The notes: generated by a model not told the origin, from the letters alone. Positions 16,016 to 25,818 are shown, numbered from the stretch's first letter. The stretch: DNA of 64,000 nucleotides from Pollutimonas thiosulfatoxidans (GCF_004022565.1 NZ_CP022987.1:682001-746000), one strand, 5' to 3'. A program made the numbers and translations.

Positions 16016-17074
16016 ATGCCGCCGGGATCGCTCGCCCGCCGCCTGGTTCTTCGCCTGTTCCCCGCCGTGGTTGTCCTGGTGCTGCTGGATATCTCCGCCA
16101 CCTGGGTGATGACGCGCAAGATGAGCCTGGAGGCCTGGCTGCTGCAAGACATTTTCTGGACCATGGTCATCAGCCAAGTGGCGCTGGTTTCCGTGTTTGC
16201 CTGGGTGCTGATCTCGGGTGTGCGCTCGGGGCTGGCTTCCATCAACCGACTTTCCCAGGAAATCAATCAACGTTCCATCGAAGACCTCCAGCCGCTGGAT
16301 GCAGGGGGCCTGCCCAGCGAGGTCGCTCCGATGGTGGCGCATTTCAACGACTTGTTGCTGCGTCTGGATGATTCCATGCAGGCGCAGCGTCGCTTTATCG
16401 GCCACGCGGCACACCAGTTGCGCACGCCGCTGACTGGGCTGAAGCTGGAGCTTGAACTGATGCTGACGCGCAATCTGCCGGACGACGTGCGCGAGCGTGC
16501 CGAGCGCATCAAGCTGGTTACCGACAGAATGATACGGCTGGGCCAGCAACTGCTGGTTCTGGCGCGGGCAGACTCCTCTACCCGCCCGCAAGACAGCTTC
16601 GTGCGCACTGACCTATGCGAGTGGGTGCGAGTCAGCGCTGCTGAATGGATACCCTTGGCACGCCGCAAGCAGATCGAAGTCAATCTATTCGCGCCCGAGA
16701 CGCCGGTCTGGGTCGATGTTGACTCCATCCTGCTGGAAGAGCTGCTTAGCAACCTTATCGACAACGCCTTGCGCTATGGCACGGGAGCCACGGAAATCAA
16801 CCTGAAGGTCGGGGCCAATCCGCCTTCGCTCTCTGTCGAAGATAATGGACCCGGCATTGCGCAAGATGATGCCGCCCGCGTCTTTGAGGCCTTCTATCGT
16901 TCTTCGCGAGTAGGCGTGGAAGGGTCGGGCCTGGGCTTGGCTATTGTGCGCGAGATCGCCAGGGCCCACGGAGCGTGGTGGAGCCTGAACAGCCAGCCCG
17001 ACTTCCCGGGGACGCGCGTCACTGTCGTATTCCCAGGGCCGCGCATAGGCGCAAAATTGAAAAGACAAGAATAG
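16016..17074 (+). CDS. sensor histidine kinase paired with the upstream response regulator
   Basis: A 352-residue inner-membrane kinase. Two helices (LVLRLFPAVVVLVLLDIS and TMVISQVALVSVFAWVLI) enclose only a short loop, so there is no sizeable periplasmic sensor domain. A HAMP-like linker follows, then the phospho-acceptor box FIGHAAHQLRTPLTGL and the ATP-binding lid LSNLIDNALRYG, VEDNGPGIA and GSGLGLAIVREI. The ATG at 16016 has AGAAAGG upstream. An in-frame GTG at 15989 overlaps the regulator stop and is an alternative. kup follows 11 bases later and may share the transcript. Confidence 0.88.
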   Translation: MPPGSLARRLVLRLFPAVVVLVLLDISATWVMTRKMSLEAWLLQDIFWTMVISQVALVSVFAWVLISGVRSGLASINRLSQEINQRSIEDLQPLDAGGLPSEVAPMVAHFNDLLLRLDDSMQAQRRFIGHAAHQLRTPLTGLKLELELMLTRNLPDDVRERAERIKLVTDRMIRLGQQLLVLARADSSTRPQDSFVRTDLCEWVRVSAAEWIPLARRKQIEVNLFAPETPVWVDVDSILLEELLSNLIDNALRYGTGATEINLKVGANPPSLSVEDNGPGIAQDDAARVFEAFYRSSRVGVEGSGLGLAIVREIARAHGAWWSLNSQPDFPGTRVTVVFPGPRIGAKLKRQE

Positions 17075-17085
17075 AGCAGGCATCG

Positions 17086-18978
17086 ATGACGACTGTGCAG
17101 CACGCCACTACCCGACCGGACGCGTCGCCACGCGCGCTGCTTATCATGGGCGCGCTGGGCGTCGTGTATGGCGACATCGGCACCAGCCCCCTTTATGCCA
17201 TCAAGGCGTCCCTGCTGCTGATGAGCAGCCATGCCCGCGCCGATATCCTTGGTTTGCTGTCGCTGTTCTTCTGGACGCTGATGTTCGTGGTGTCCATCAA
17301 GTACGTCACTGTTATCTTGCGCGCAGACAACAAGGGCGAGGGCGGTACCATGGCCTTGCTGGAACTTGCCTTGCGTGGCGCCAGCGGCGCCAGACGCTGG
17401 CGGCTGATTATCCTGGGGCTGATTGGTGCCGGGCTTTTTTATGGCGATAGCGTCATCACCCCAGCCATCTCCGTGCTTTCCGCCATCGAAGGCATCAGCT
17501 TGCTGTCGCCCGGCATGGCGTCCTGGGTTGTGCCGATGGCCGTGGCCGTCCTGGCTGGCCTGTTTGCCATACAGTCTCGCGGCACCGGGGCCATGGGTAA
17601 ATTGTTTGGTCCCATCATGCTGGTGTGGTTCCTGGTTCTGGGGGTATTGGGCGCGTGGCGCATTGCGCAAAGCCCGGAAATTCTGCTGGCGCTCAATCCG
17701 TGGTGGGCCTACAGCTTTATGGCTCGGGCACCATGGGAAGTCTATGCTCTGTTCGGCGCTATCGTGCTGGCGGTCACCGGCGCCGAGACGCTCTATGCCG
17801 ACATGGGCCATTTCGGTCGGTCCACGGTCCGCCGCGCCTGGTTCGGCATGGTGCTTCCGGGCTTGGTGCTTTGTTATTTTGGGCAGGGTGCCTTGGTCCT
17901 GGCCCAGCCTGCGGCGATGACAGATCCGTTCTTCATGTTGGCCCCCGCGTGGGCGCTGGCACCTCTGGTGTGTCTGGCGACGATCGCCGCCATCATCGCC
18001 TCGCAGTCGGTGATTTCAGGTGCCTTCTCGGCGACACGGCAGGCAGTGCAGCTGGGATTCTGGCCGCGCATGATCATTCTTCATACCTCGGCCCGCGAAG
18101 AGGGTCAGGTGTATCTTCCACGGGTGAATGCACTACTTTTTATTGCCGTACTGGTACTGGTGGTAAGTTTTGGATCGTCCGGCGAGCTGGCAAGTGCCTA
18201 TGGCTTCGCGGTGACGGGCACCATGCTCATGACGTCGCTGCTGGCTTTTTTCGTGTTGCCGCGTGGCACCCGCGGGTATCGCCGTTGGCTGTGGCTAACA
18301 TTGCTTAGTGTGTTTCTGCTGGTCGACGCGCTGCTGCTGTCGGCTAATGCCTTGAAGTTTTTCGAGGGAGGTTGGCTGCCCTTGATGATAGGCGCCGCGC
18401 TGCTGACCTTGATGATCACCTGGAAGCAGGGCCGCGAGCGCATCCACGAGACCTTGTCCGGCGACCACCAGCCACTGAAGTCTTTCATGGAGTCGCTGGA
18501 GGCGTACCCGCCTACTCGTGTGCCGGGCACAGCGGTGTTCATGAGCATGATAGCCAACACGGTGCCCCCGGCCTTGCTGCATAATTTGAAGCACAACAAG
18601 GTGCTGCACGAACAAGTGCTGTTTCTGACGGTGCAAAGCGCTGACGTGCCCTACATTTTTGAGTCGGAGCGCTACACGCTGGAACAGCAAAGCGCCAGCA
18701 GCTGGCAGGCTGTCGGACGCTGGGGGTTCAAGCAGGAACCCAATGTGCCGCAACTGCTGGAGCAGATTTGGGCGGCGCATCCGCAGCTTAATCTTGATCC
18801 GATGCAGACTTCATATTTTCTGTCCCGGACCGCCATCGTAGTGCGACGGCAGCCGCTGCATCGCGCCTGGCGTCGACGGCTTTTTGCCGTCATGGCCCGC
18901 AATGCCAGCGGCACCACGCGTTTTTATCGCATTCCACCCAATCGTGTGGTTGAAATGGGCATGCAGATGGAACTGTAA
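17086..18978 (+). CDS. kup: low-affinity potassium uptake protein Kup
   Basis: A 630-residue K+/H+ symporter of the KUP/HAK family (E. coli Kup is 622). The opening LGVVYGDIGTSPLYAIKA is the family signature and is followed by about 12 membrane helices. LRADNKGEGGTMALLELAL, GDSVITPAISVLSAIEG and AETLYADMGHFG are also conserved. A cytoplasmic C-terminal domain (from about residue 450) follows. ATG 17086 is chosen because GCAGG lies upstream and the family begins just before the signature. It follows the sensor kinase gene closely. Confidence 0.96.
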   Translation: MTTVQHATTRPDASPRALLIMGALGVVYGDIGTSPLYAIKASLLLMSSHARADILGLLSLFFWTLMFVVSIKYVTVILRADNKGEGGTMALLELALRGASGARRWRLIILGLIGAGLFYGDSVITPAISVLSAIEGISLLSPGMASWVVPMAVAVLAGLFAIQSRGTGAMGKLFGPIMLVWFLVLGVLGAWRIAQSPEILLALNPWWAYSFMARAPWEVYALFGAIVLAVTGAETLYADMGHFGRSTVRRAWFGMVLPGLVLCYFGQGALVLAQPAAMTDPFFMLAPAWALAPLVCLATIAAIIASQSVISGAFSATRQAVQLGFWPRMIILHTSAREEGQVYLPRVNALLFIAVLVLVVSFGSSGELASAYGFAVTGTMLMTSLLAFFVLPRGTRGYRRWLWLTLLSVFLLVDALLLSANALKFFEGGWLPLMIGAALLTLMITWKQGRERIHETLSGDHQPLKSFMESLEAYPPTRVPGTAVFMSMIANTVPPALLHNLKHNKVLHEQVLFLTVQSADVPYIFESERYTLEQQSASSWQAVGRWGFKQEPNVPQLLEQIWAAHPQLNLDPMQTSYFLSRTAIVVRRQPLHRAWRRRLFAVMARNASGTTRFYRIPPNRVVEMGMQMEL

Positions 18979-18983
18979 AAAAG

Positions 18984-19018
18984 TCGGCCCCCACAGAAAT
19001 CATGTGGGGGCCGATTTT
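18984..19018 (+). terminator. Rho-independent terminator of kup
   Basis: A perfect 12-bp stem (18984-18995 with 19003-19014), 7-base loop, then TTTT. An A-run on the 5' side makes it potentially bidirectional, also serving the convergent secreted-protein gene. Confidence 0.88.
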
Positions 19019-19045
19019 GCTATGCGGTGTGCCGCGCTCTGAAGA

Positions 19046-19657
19046 CTATTTGGCCAGCCCGGTTCCCGGCACCACTGCGGGGCTGGGTTGCGAGGTGGGT
19101 GCCAGAGAAGGCGCGGGAACCACTGGTGGCGGATTGGGCGCTAAGGCCGGTGCGGGCAGACTGGGCGGATTCGCCGGCGTCGTGGTGATGCCTGGCGCCG
19201 TCGCACCCGGCATGGTGCCTTGCGCTGCACCCGTTGACGTAGCCGGAGCCGCTGGAACGGTAATCGTGGTTTGACGCAGGACACCGCCGCCCTCAACGCT
19301 GCCTTGGGTCTGAGTGCTGGCCCCGGACATTTGCAGCAGGCAGTCCTCGCGCTCGTTGATCGGCAGGGCATTGCAGCGCTCACGCTGATTCTGCGCATAA
19401 GCTTCATTGCCGTGAGTCAATCGATTGCGCTGCGCCTCTTCGCGGGCCGCACCGGCCTCGCGCAGGCAGGTGGCCTTGTCCTGATGAGTCTGCCCGGTAT
19501 TGCAGCGCTCCACGTCAAGGCGGTAGCGTGCCTCGATGTCGGCCTCGGTGCCGGGGCTGCTGCTGGCCGCGAAGGCGGCAGGCGCGCACAGCAGGGCGCT
19601 AAGCGCGATCATGGCTAGGCTAAGCCGGGGTTGTCGCCTGGTTTGAGTAAGCATCAT
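19046..19657 (-). CDS. secreted Pro/Ala-rich protein of unknown function
   Basis: A 203-residue protein with a clear signal peptide (RRQPRLSLAMIALSALLCAPAAFA, cut near AFA-AS). The mature N-terminal part (residues about 30-115) is charged and holds four Cys in the pattern VERCNTGQ, ATCLREAG, RERCNALP and EDCLLQM, suggesting two disulphides. The rest is a low-complexity Pro/Ala/Thr tail. It should be periplasmic or surface-associated. The ATG at 19657 is preceded by AAGGAG at proper spacing, so the longer upstream frame is rejected. I do not recognise a function. Confidence 0.75.
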   Translation of the reverse strand: MMLTQTRRQPRLSLAMIALSALLCAPAAFAASSSPGTEADIEARYRLDVERCNTGQTHQDKATCLREAGAAREEAQRNRLTHGNEAYAQNQRERCNALPINEREDCLLQMSGASTQTQGSVEGGGVLRQTTITVPAAPATSTGAAQGTMPGATAPGITTTPANPPSLPAPALAPNPPPVVPAPSLAPTSQPSPAVVPGTGLAK

Positions 19658-19763
19658 ATACGTACTCCTTATGGTTGAAGTTCTTCTAAGCGAAGAGCCT
19701 GCAACCAGTATATTAGTGCTTACGCGGGCCAGTGTAAGTGAACGTTTCCGCGGTTGGTGCCGT

Positions 19764-20129
19764 CTACTTGTGTCGAACCCCCCGGGATGCCGCCGGCATG
19801 GCGTCGCCTCCGGAAGCGGTGTCGCGCTCTTTACGCTTGATCGCTGCACGCATGAGCAGCATGGCAGTGACGGGCGAGGTAATGACCAGGAAAACGGTGA
19901 TGAGTATCTGGTGCACGACAACGCGCTGCTCTATGTAGGAGGACGCCAGGATGGAGGCAAGCAGGACACAGAATACGCCCAGGGTGTTGCCCAGCGTAGG
20001 GGCATGGATGCGCTGGTAGAAGCCGGGTAGTCGCAGCAAGCCCAGCGAACCGATCACAGTAATCAGGCCGCTGATGACCAGCAATAGCGCCACCGGGATG
20101 GCAATCCAGAAAGGCAATGCTGGAATCAT
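19764..20129 (-). CDS. mnhG: Mrp-type Na+/H+ antiporter subunit G
   Basis: A 121-residue protein with three membrane helices (IAIPVALLLVISGLITVIGSLGLLRLP, TLGNTLGVFCVLLASILA and ILITVFLVITSPVTAMLLMRAA). The GLLRLPGFYQRIHAPTLGNTLG block is diagnostic of MrpG/PhaG. It is the last gene of the minus-strand antiporter operon. Its ATG overlaps the end of subunit F by four bases, so translation is coupled. Confidence 0.92.
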   Translation of the reverse strand: MIPALPFWIAIPVALLLVISGLITVIGSLGLLRLPGFYQRIHAPTLGNTLGVFCVLLASILASSYIEQRVVVHQILITVFLVITSPVTAMLLMRAAIKRKERDTASGGDAMPAASRGVRHK

Positions 20130-20407
20130 GGTTCGATGACCTCGCCGCGCAGCAGGAATTTAGCCAAGGCAACCGACCCAACAAAACCGAACATGCTGAT
20201 CAGAAGTGCGATGTCGAAATACAGTCCCGAATTGAACTGCAAGCCCAGTACCAGCAGGATCAACATGCCATTGATATACATGGTGTCCAGGGCCAATACC
20301 CGGTCAGGTGATGATGGGCCGCGCAACATGCGCAGTACGGACAAGACAACCGCGATCACGTAGCAGCCCAGGGCGAAGGTGGCCGCCCAGTAAACAAGCG
20401 TACTCAT
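20126..20407 (-). CDS. mnhF: Mrp-type antiporter subunit F
   Basis: A 93-residue protein with three helices and the MrpF signature RMLRGPSSPDRVLALDTMYINGMLILLVLG. The C-terminal helix reads DIALLISMFGFVGSVALAKFLLRG. It overlaps subunits E and G by four bases each, as expected for a stoichiometric membrane complex. Confidence 0.93.
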   Translation of the reverse strand: MSTLVYWAATFALGCYVIAVVLSVLRMLRGPSSPDRVLALDTMYINGMLILLVLGLQFNSGLYFDIALLISMFGFVGSVALAKFLLRGEVIEP

Positions 20408-20898
20408 TCAAAGATCTCCATCAATGGACGTTCATAGCGTTCCTGTATGGTGTGCAGCCACTCGCTTTCGTCCTTCAGGTCCAGCACGTGCAAGGTCAGC
20501 ACATTCTCGACGTCGGAGTAATCCGACCATACTGTTCCCGGCGTATAGGTCACGATGCAGGCTAAGGCGGCCAGGCCATGAGCGTCGCGCATGCGCAAGG
20601 GAATCTTAAGAAACCCTGACGTCGCCTGGGCTTGCTCGCCCATTAAAATGATGCGGGCCACCGCGATGTTTGACCGGGCTATATCTACCGCCACGTGCCA
20701 GATCAGACAAAGCATGGTCCACACATGCTTGGGCCGGGCCCGCAATGGGCGCAGCTTCGAAGCGCTTAGCGCCAGCGTCAGCGCGATGGCGATGCCGCCG
20801 CCCAGCGCAATTTGGCCCGGCGATACGCTGTCGTTCAACAGCAACCACAAGGCAAGAAGCGCCAAGGGCAAAGTAAGCCGGTGCAGATGGCGCTTCAT
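20404..20898 (-). CDS. mnhE: Mrp-type antiporter subunit E
   Basis: A 164-residue protein. N-terminal helices (LTLPLALLALWLLLNDSVSPGQIALG) are followed by a soluble domain with IVTYTPGTVWSDY and LHVLDLKDESEWLHTIQERYERPLMEIFE, the MrpE signature. MrpE is needed for assembly or stability of the complex. It overlaps D and F by four bases. Confidence 0.92.
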   Translation of the reverse strand: MKRHLHRLTLPLALLALWLLLNDSVSPGQIALGGGIAIALTLALSASKLRPLRARPKHVWTMLCLIWHVAVDIARSNIAVARIILMGEQAQATSGFLKIPLRMRDAHGLAALACIVTYTPGTVWSDYSDVENVLTLHVLDLKDESEWLHTIQERYERPLMEIFE

Positions 20899-22532
20899 GA
20901 CCCTGCCTCCGGTTCGATAGCCCGACTGGTATTCTGATTGAGCACCGCGTTAACGTAGGACGCCGGCCTATCGAGGTAGCTGGCAGTCTGGCCCAGGTAG
21001 TTCATGGCGGGGCCGGCCCAGAAGGCGAGGCCGACGCAGGCCAGTATCAGGGCCGCGACGGGGGCCGCTTCGCTTATGCGCAGGCGCGGGATGACGGTGT
21101 CTTCAGGGGTCCAGAACAGACGTATGCCGCTGCGGCTTAGCGCGATGATACAAGCCAGACCAGACACCAGCATGCCTATCACCAGTGACCAGGCGGCCAT
21201 CGACGGTGTGTCGCCGATGGGCGTTTCCAGAGCTGCCGAGAGCAAGGCGAACTTGGCAACAAAGCCCGATAGCGGCGGCAAGCCGGCAATGAGCAGTGCG
21301 CAAGCGATAAAGGCCATGCCCAGGAAGGCCATCGCGGCGGGAATGGCGACCCCCACGACATCGTCGGATCGATTAGGAGACTCGGGGTCCTCCAGGTCGA
21401 ACGCTTCGAGCGAAATAGCGAGCAGGTCGGCACCAAAGGATTGCGTCCTTGCGATCATCTCCAGCAGCATGAACAGGGCGCCCAGCGCCAGCACGGAAGT
21501 GATCAGATAAAACAGGGCAGGCCCGGTCATGGTGACGCCCGGCATGCCAAGTGCCGCGAGCAATATGCCCGAAGAAATGATCACGCAGTAGCCGGCCTGG
21601 CGTTCAGTTTGGGGAGCGGCAAGCACACCTATGGTGCCAAAGGCCAGGGTCGCCATGCCCAATGGAAACATCCACTCGCCCCCGAAGGCGGCGGGCGCAC
21701 CGGTAGGTATCAACAGCGAGCCTATGCGCAGCAAGGCATAGATGCCGACCTTGGTCATGATGGCGAAGAAGGCGGCCACCGGTGCGCTGGCGTTGGCGTA
21801 GGCCGCCGGCAGCCAGAAGTTCAGCGGCCAGGCAGCGGCCTTGATCAGGAAGGCCACCCCCAATATGGCGGCACCCGCTTCGAATAGGCTGCGTTCAGAA
21901 CCAGCCAACTGTCCGGCGCGGCCGGCCAGATCGGCCATGTTAAGTGTGCCGGTTACGCCGTAGATCAGCGCCATGGCGATCAAAAGCAGGAAGGCGGCAA
22001 GCAGGTTGACGACTATGTAGTGCAAGCCGGCGGCAACGCGCTGCTTGCCCGAGCCGTGCAACAGCAAGCCATACGAGGCTGCCAGCAGCACCTCGAAGAA
22101 GACGAACAGGTTGAACAGGTCGCCAGTAAGGAAGGCGCCGTTCAAGCCCATCATCAGGAACTGAAAGAGGGGGTGAAAGTGCACGCCGGCCCTGTCCCAG
22201 CGGGCCGTGGCATAGACCCACGTCGTCAATCCCATCACGGCGGTAAGCAGCAACATCAGGGTCGACAGCTTGTCGACCACGGCCACGATGCCAAAAGGCG
22301 CGCGCCAGTCGCCCAGCAGATACACGCCCACGCCGTCGGGCCAGTTGCTGGGCGTATGGCCGTAAGCCATGCTGAGCAGCATGACGGCGCAATACAGCTG
22401 GGCAACGATGGAGGCAAAGCCCAGGACCAGGCGGCCACGACGATGGGCGTCGTTCAGCAACAGCATGCCGGCACCGGCTACCAAGGGCAGGATAACCGGA
22501 AGTATGGGCAGGTGCTTCAGCCATTCGCTCAT
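20895..22532 (-). CDS. mnhD: Mrp-type antiporter subunit D
   Basis: A 545-residue membrane protein homologous to complex I NuoN/M, with about 14 helices. LNGAFLTGDLFNLFVFFEVLLAASYGLLLHG carries the conserved Glu of TM5. KAAAWPLNFWLPAAYANASAPVAAFFAIMTKVGIYALLR carries the Lys of TM7. ISSGILLAALGM follows. These residues form the proton-conducting path. An insertion of acidic residues (FDLEDPESPNRSDD) lies in a loop near residue 375. It overlaps neighbouring C and E genes by four bases. Confidence 0.94.
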   Translation of the reverse strand: MSEWLKHLPILPVILPLVAGAGMLLLNDAHRRGRLVLGFASIVAQLYCAVMLLSMAYGHTPSNWPDGVGVYLLGDWRAPFGIVAVVDKLSTLMLLLTAVMGLTTWVYATARWDRAGVHFHPLFQFLMMGLNGAFLTGDLFNLFVFFEVLLAASYGLLLHGSGKQRVAAGLHYIVVNLLAAFLLLIAMALIYGVTGTLNMADLAGRAGQLAGSERSLFEAGAAILGVAFLIKAAAWPLNFWLPAAYANASAPVAAFFAIMTKVGIYALLRIGSLLIPTGAPAAFGGEWMFPLGMATLAFGTIGVLAAPQTERQAGYCVIISSGILLAALGMPGVTMTGPALFYLITSVLALGALFMLLEMIARTQSFGADLLAISLEAFDLEDPESPNRSDDVVGVAIPAAMAFLGMAFIACALLIAGLPPLSGFVAKFALLSAALETPIGDTPSMAAWSLVIGMLVSGLACIIALSRSGIRLFWTPEDTVIPRLRISEAAPVAALILACVGLAFWAGPAMNYLGQTASYLDRPASYVNAVLNQNTSRAIEPEAGS

Positions 22533-22873
22533 TGCGGCGGCTCCTGTCCATCGACGTGGTCGGTGTCGGAAAGCCCGCGCGAAGCCAGCAGCACGACCAG
22601 GAACAACGCCGTGGTGGCAAAGCCGATGACAATGGCCGTCAATACCAGGGCTTGCGGCAAGGGGTCAGCATATTGCGTGGCGTCGGCCGCCCAGTCGGTA
22701 TTGATGACGGGCGGTGAGCCCAGCTTCACACGTCCCATGCCGAAGATGAAAAGATTGACGGCATACGAGATCAAGGACAGGCCCATGATGACCTGGAAGG
22801 TTCGTGGGCGCAGCAGCAGCCAGATGCCGGATCCGGCCAGCACCCCTATGGCCATGGCCAATATTATTTCCAT
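22529..22873 (-). CDS. mnhC: Mrp-type antiporter subunit C
   Basis: A 114-residue NuoK-like protein with three helices: EIILAMAIGVLAGSGIWLLL, FQVIMGLSLISYAVNLFIFGMG and ALVLTAIVIGFATTALFLVVLL. PPVINTDWAADATQYADPLPQALVLTAIVIG matches MrpC. The start at 22873 shares its A with the stop of the subunit A/B gene (TGATG). Confidence 0.93.
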   Translation of the reverse strand: MEIILAMAIGVLAGSGIWLLLRPRTFQVIMGLSLISYAVNLFIFGMGRVKLGSPPVINTDWAADATQYADPLPQALVLTAIVIGFATTALFLVVLLASRGLSDTDHVDGQEPPQ

Positions 22874-25806
22874 CAGGCCTCTCCTGCTTCGGGTAGTGCT
22901 TGAACCGCCGGGGCAGCCGCGGGCTTGCGGTATAGCCGCAGCGATTGGTGGGCCAGCGCAACCAGCATCAGCACCGTTGCCCCCACAACCAGCATATACA
23001 CACCAATGTCGAATAACAGCACGGTGGACAGATGCACGTGCCCGATCAGCGGTACGTGGAAGTCCCGGCTGATGGCTGCCAGCAACGGACGCGCCGCCCA
23101 CCAGGCTGACATCGCCGCGCCACCGGCTGCCAAGAGGCCCACCGCCAACCAATATTGAGGATGGATGCGCGGACGTGCTTCGACCCAGATCACGCCACCC
23201 ACCATGTACTGCAGGATGATGGCCGTGGCCATGATGAGCCCGCCAACGAAACCGCCGCCCGGCAAGTTATGGCCGCGTATCAGGAAGTAGAGGGAAATCA
23301 GCACAGCCAGCGGCAACAGCAATCGGACCAGCACAGCCGGTATCTTCATGACGCCGTCGGGCACGAGCGCCTTCGGATCCGGCTCTGCAAATCGATCAAC
23401 CAGCCGGCTGGTATCCAATATGCGCCGGCGCGCCCGGGGCAGGGTCATGCTCTCGGGTGGCGGACGGAAACGGCGCAGCAGCGCGTATACGGTCAATGCG
23501 ACGATGCCGAGCACGGTGATTTCACCGAAGGTGTCAAAGCCTCGGAAGTCCACCAGGATGACGTTGACGACGTTCGCGCCACCGCCGAAAGGTATGGCCT
23601 GCTCGACAAAGAATGATGAAATTCCCCCAGGATGCGGACGGGTGAATACCGCATAGGCAATGGCCGCCAGCCCCGCACCACTGATGATGGCGATGATGAG
23701 GTCGCGAAAGCGCCGCACAAACGCCCGCAAAGCGCTCTGTAGCGGCGGAGGGCCATCGTCGGCGGCCACGCGCGGCGGCAGCCAGCGCAGCCCCAGCAAG
23801 ATAAGGACCAGGGTGACGACTTCAACGGCCAACTGGGTGAGGGCCAAGTCCGGAGCGGACAGCCAAGCAAAGGTCAAGGCAGTAACCAGCCCTGCGCCGC
23901 CGGTCAGCAGCAGCGACATGGCACGGTGATACTTCGCCTTACGTGCTGCGGCGATAGCGCAGGCGCCACCGGCTATCCACATCAGTGCGAACATCGGGTG
24001 CGCGGGTGTCGAGATAACCGGTTGCAGCCATTCGCTGCCCAGCAGGGGCAGCATGGCAACCAGGAAGGTCAGCAGTACGACGATCAGCAATTGCAATTGC
24101 AGTCGTGGCGAGCGTGTCCAGCCAAGGACGATGACTGAAGCGGTATCGACTAGTTCAAGTAGCGCTTCGAAGCTGCGACGACCATCAAAAATATAGATCA
24201 GTGGTGTCTTGCCGGGCCGCGTGCGATCGCGGTGACGCAGCAGTCGCAGCAGCGCGATGCCGCCTATCAGGGCAAGCAAGCTCATCATCAGGGGCAAATT
24301 GAAGCCATGCCAGATGCGCAGGTCGTAATGGGGCGTGGCCGAGCCCAGCAAGGCCTGAGTGGCATTGTGCAGGAAGGGTCCGAGCGTAATGGCGGGTAAC
24401 ATGCCCACTACCAGGCAGATCAAGACCAAAATGCCGCTGGGTATCAGCATGAGTAGCGGCGGCTCATGGGGATCGCGCGGCAGATCGCGTGGCGCGGGAC
24501 CGAAAAACACCTGCATAATGAAACGCAAGGAATAGGCCACGCTGAAGATGCCAAAGACCAGCGCAGCGGCCGGCAATCCGTAGCGATTGAACCAGTTGCC
24601 CGTCATGAACACGGTTTCAGTGAAGAACATTTCCTTCGAAAGAAAACCATTAAGCAGCGGCACACCGGCCATCGATGCGGCCGCGACCACAGCCAGCGTG
24701 GCAGTGATAGGCATGCTTCGGTATAGCCCCGACAGCCGGCTCAGATCTCGGGTGCCGGTCTCGTGGTCGACGATGCCGGCAGCCATGAATAAGGAAGCCT
24801 TGAAGGTGGCGTGGTTGACCATATGGAACACGGCAGCAATCAGGGCCAGTTTGGTTTGCAGGCCCAGCAGCAGGGTGATCAGACCGAGGTGGCTGATGGT
24901 GGAATAGGCCAGTACGCCTTTCATGTCCATCTGGAAAGTCGCCGCATAGGCACCCAGCACCAGCGATACCAGTCCGGCGGTGCCGATAATCCACATCCAT
25001 TCGTCTGTTCCGGCCAATACCGGCCACAGTCGTGCAAGCAGGAACACCCCTGCCTTGACCATAGTGGCCGAATGCAGGTAGGCGGACACCGGTGTGGGCG
25101 CCGCCATCGCGTTGGGCAGCCAGACGTGGAAGGGAAATTGAGCGCTTTTGGACAAGGCGCCCAGTGCGACCAGTATCAGTATGGCCAAGTACCACGGATG
25201 GGTGCGGACCAGGTCGCCCGATGCCAGTACCTCGTCCAGGTCATAGCTGCCTACCACCTGGCCCAGCATCAACATGCCGGCCAATAGGCAAAGGCCGCCT
25301 GCGCCCGTAATGATCAGCGACATGCGGGCGCCGCGGCGCGCATCAAGCCGGTGATGCCAATAGGCGATCAGCATGAACGATGACAGGCTGGTCAGTTCCC
25401 AGAACACCACCAGTTGTATCAGGTTGCCCGACATCACGATGCCCAGCATCGAACCCATGAACGCCAGGAAAAATGAGAAAAACCGGGGGACAGGATCTTG
25501 GGGCGACAGATAGTATCGGGCGTAAAGCACGATGAGCGCGCCCATCGTCGTGATGATCATCGCGAACAACCACGAGTATCCGTCCAGCCTCAGGGTCAGG
25601 TCCACACCGAGTTGCGGAATCCACGCCACCGTGGTCTTGATGACACGTGCGTCGACCACGCTGGGCAACTGGGTGAACACCATCACGGCACAGGCGATGG
25701 CAATACCGCCCGCCAACCATGCTTCCAGCTTGCGGGCATTCGCGGGTAGCAGGGCAGCAAGGATACTGCCTGCGAATGGCAAGGCAAGAATAAAAACTAA
25801 TGACAT
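22873..25806 (-). CDS. mnhA: Mrp-type antiporter fused subunit A/B
   Basis: A 977-residue giant membrane protein. Residues about 1-500 are the NuoL-like core (LRLDGYSWLFAMIITTMGALIVLYARYYLS, WELTSLSSFMLIAYWHH, KSAQFPFHVWLPNAMAAPTPVSAYLHSATMVKAGVFLLAR). A C-terminal extension follows and then the MrpB domain (from about 800), with YFLIRGHNLPGGGFVGGLIMATAIILQYMVGG, so A and B are one chain as in group 2 (PhaAB-type) systems. It is the first gene of a six-gene operon A/B-C-D-E-F-G for Na+ (or K+)/H+ exchange and pH homeostasis. No good ribosome site precedes the ATG, which is unusual for the operon leader gene. Confidence 0.94.
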   Translation of the reverse strand: MSLVFILALPFAGSILAALLPANARKLEAWLAGGIAIACAVMVFTQLPSVVDARVIKTTVAWIPQLGVDLTLRLDGYSWLFAMIITTMGALIVLYARYYLSPQDPVPRFFSFFLAFMGSMLGIVMSGNLIQLVVFWELTSLSSFMLIAYWHHRLDARRGARMSLIITGAGGLCLLAGMLMLGQVVGSYDLDEVLASGDLVRTHPWYLAILILVALGALSKSAQFPFHVWLPNAMAAPTPVSAYLHSATMVKAGVFLLARLWPVLAGTDEWMWIIGTAGLVSLVLGAYAATFQMDMKGVLAYSTISHLGLITLLLGLQTKLALIAAVFHMVNHATFKASLFMAAGIVDHETGTRDLSRLSGLYRSMPITATLAVVAAASMAGVPLLNGFLSKEMFFTETVFMTGNWFNRYGLPAAALVFGIFSVAYSLRFIMQVFFGPAPRDLPRDPHEPPLLMLIPSGILVLICLVVGMLPAITLGPFLHNATQALLGSATPHYDLRIWHGFNLPLMMSLLALIGGIALLRLLRHRDRTRPGKTPLIYIFDGRRSFEALLELVDTASVIVLGWTRSPRLQLQLLIVVLLTFLVAMLPLLGSEWLQPVISTPAHPMFALMWIAGGACAIAAARKAKYHRAMSLLLTGGAGLVTALTFAWLSAPDLALTQLAVEVVTLVLILLGLRWLPPRVAADDGPPPLQSALRAFVRRFRDLIIAIISGAGLAAIAYAVFTRPHPGGISSFFVEQAIPFGGGANVVNVILVDFRGFDTFGEITVLGIVALTVYALLRRFRPPPESMTLPRARRRILDTSRLVDRFAEPDPKALVPDGVMKIPAVLVRLLLPLAVLISLYFLIRGHNLPGGGFVGGLIMATAIILQYMVGGVIWVEARPRIHPQYWLAVGLLAAGGAAMSAWWAARPLLAAISRDFHVPLIGHVHLSTVLLFDIGVYMLVVGATVLMLVALAHQSLRLYRKPAAAPAVQALPEAGEA

Positions 25807-25818
25807 CTAGGGCGGGGG

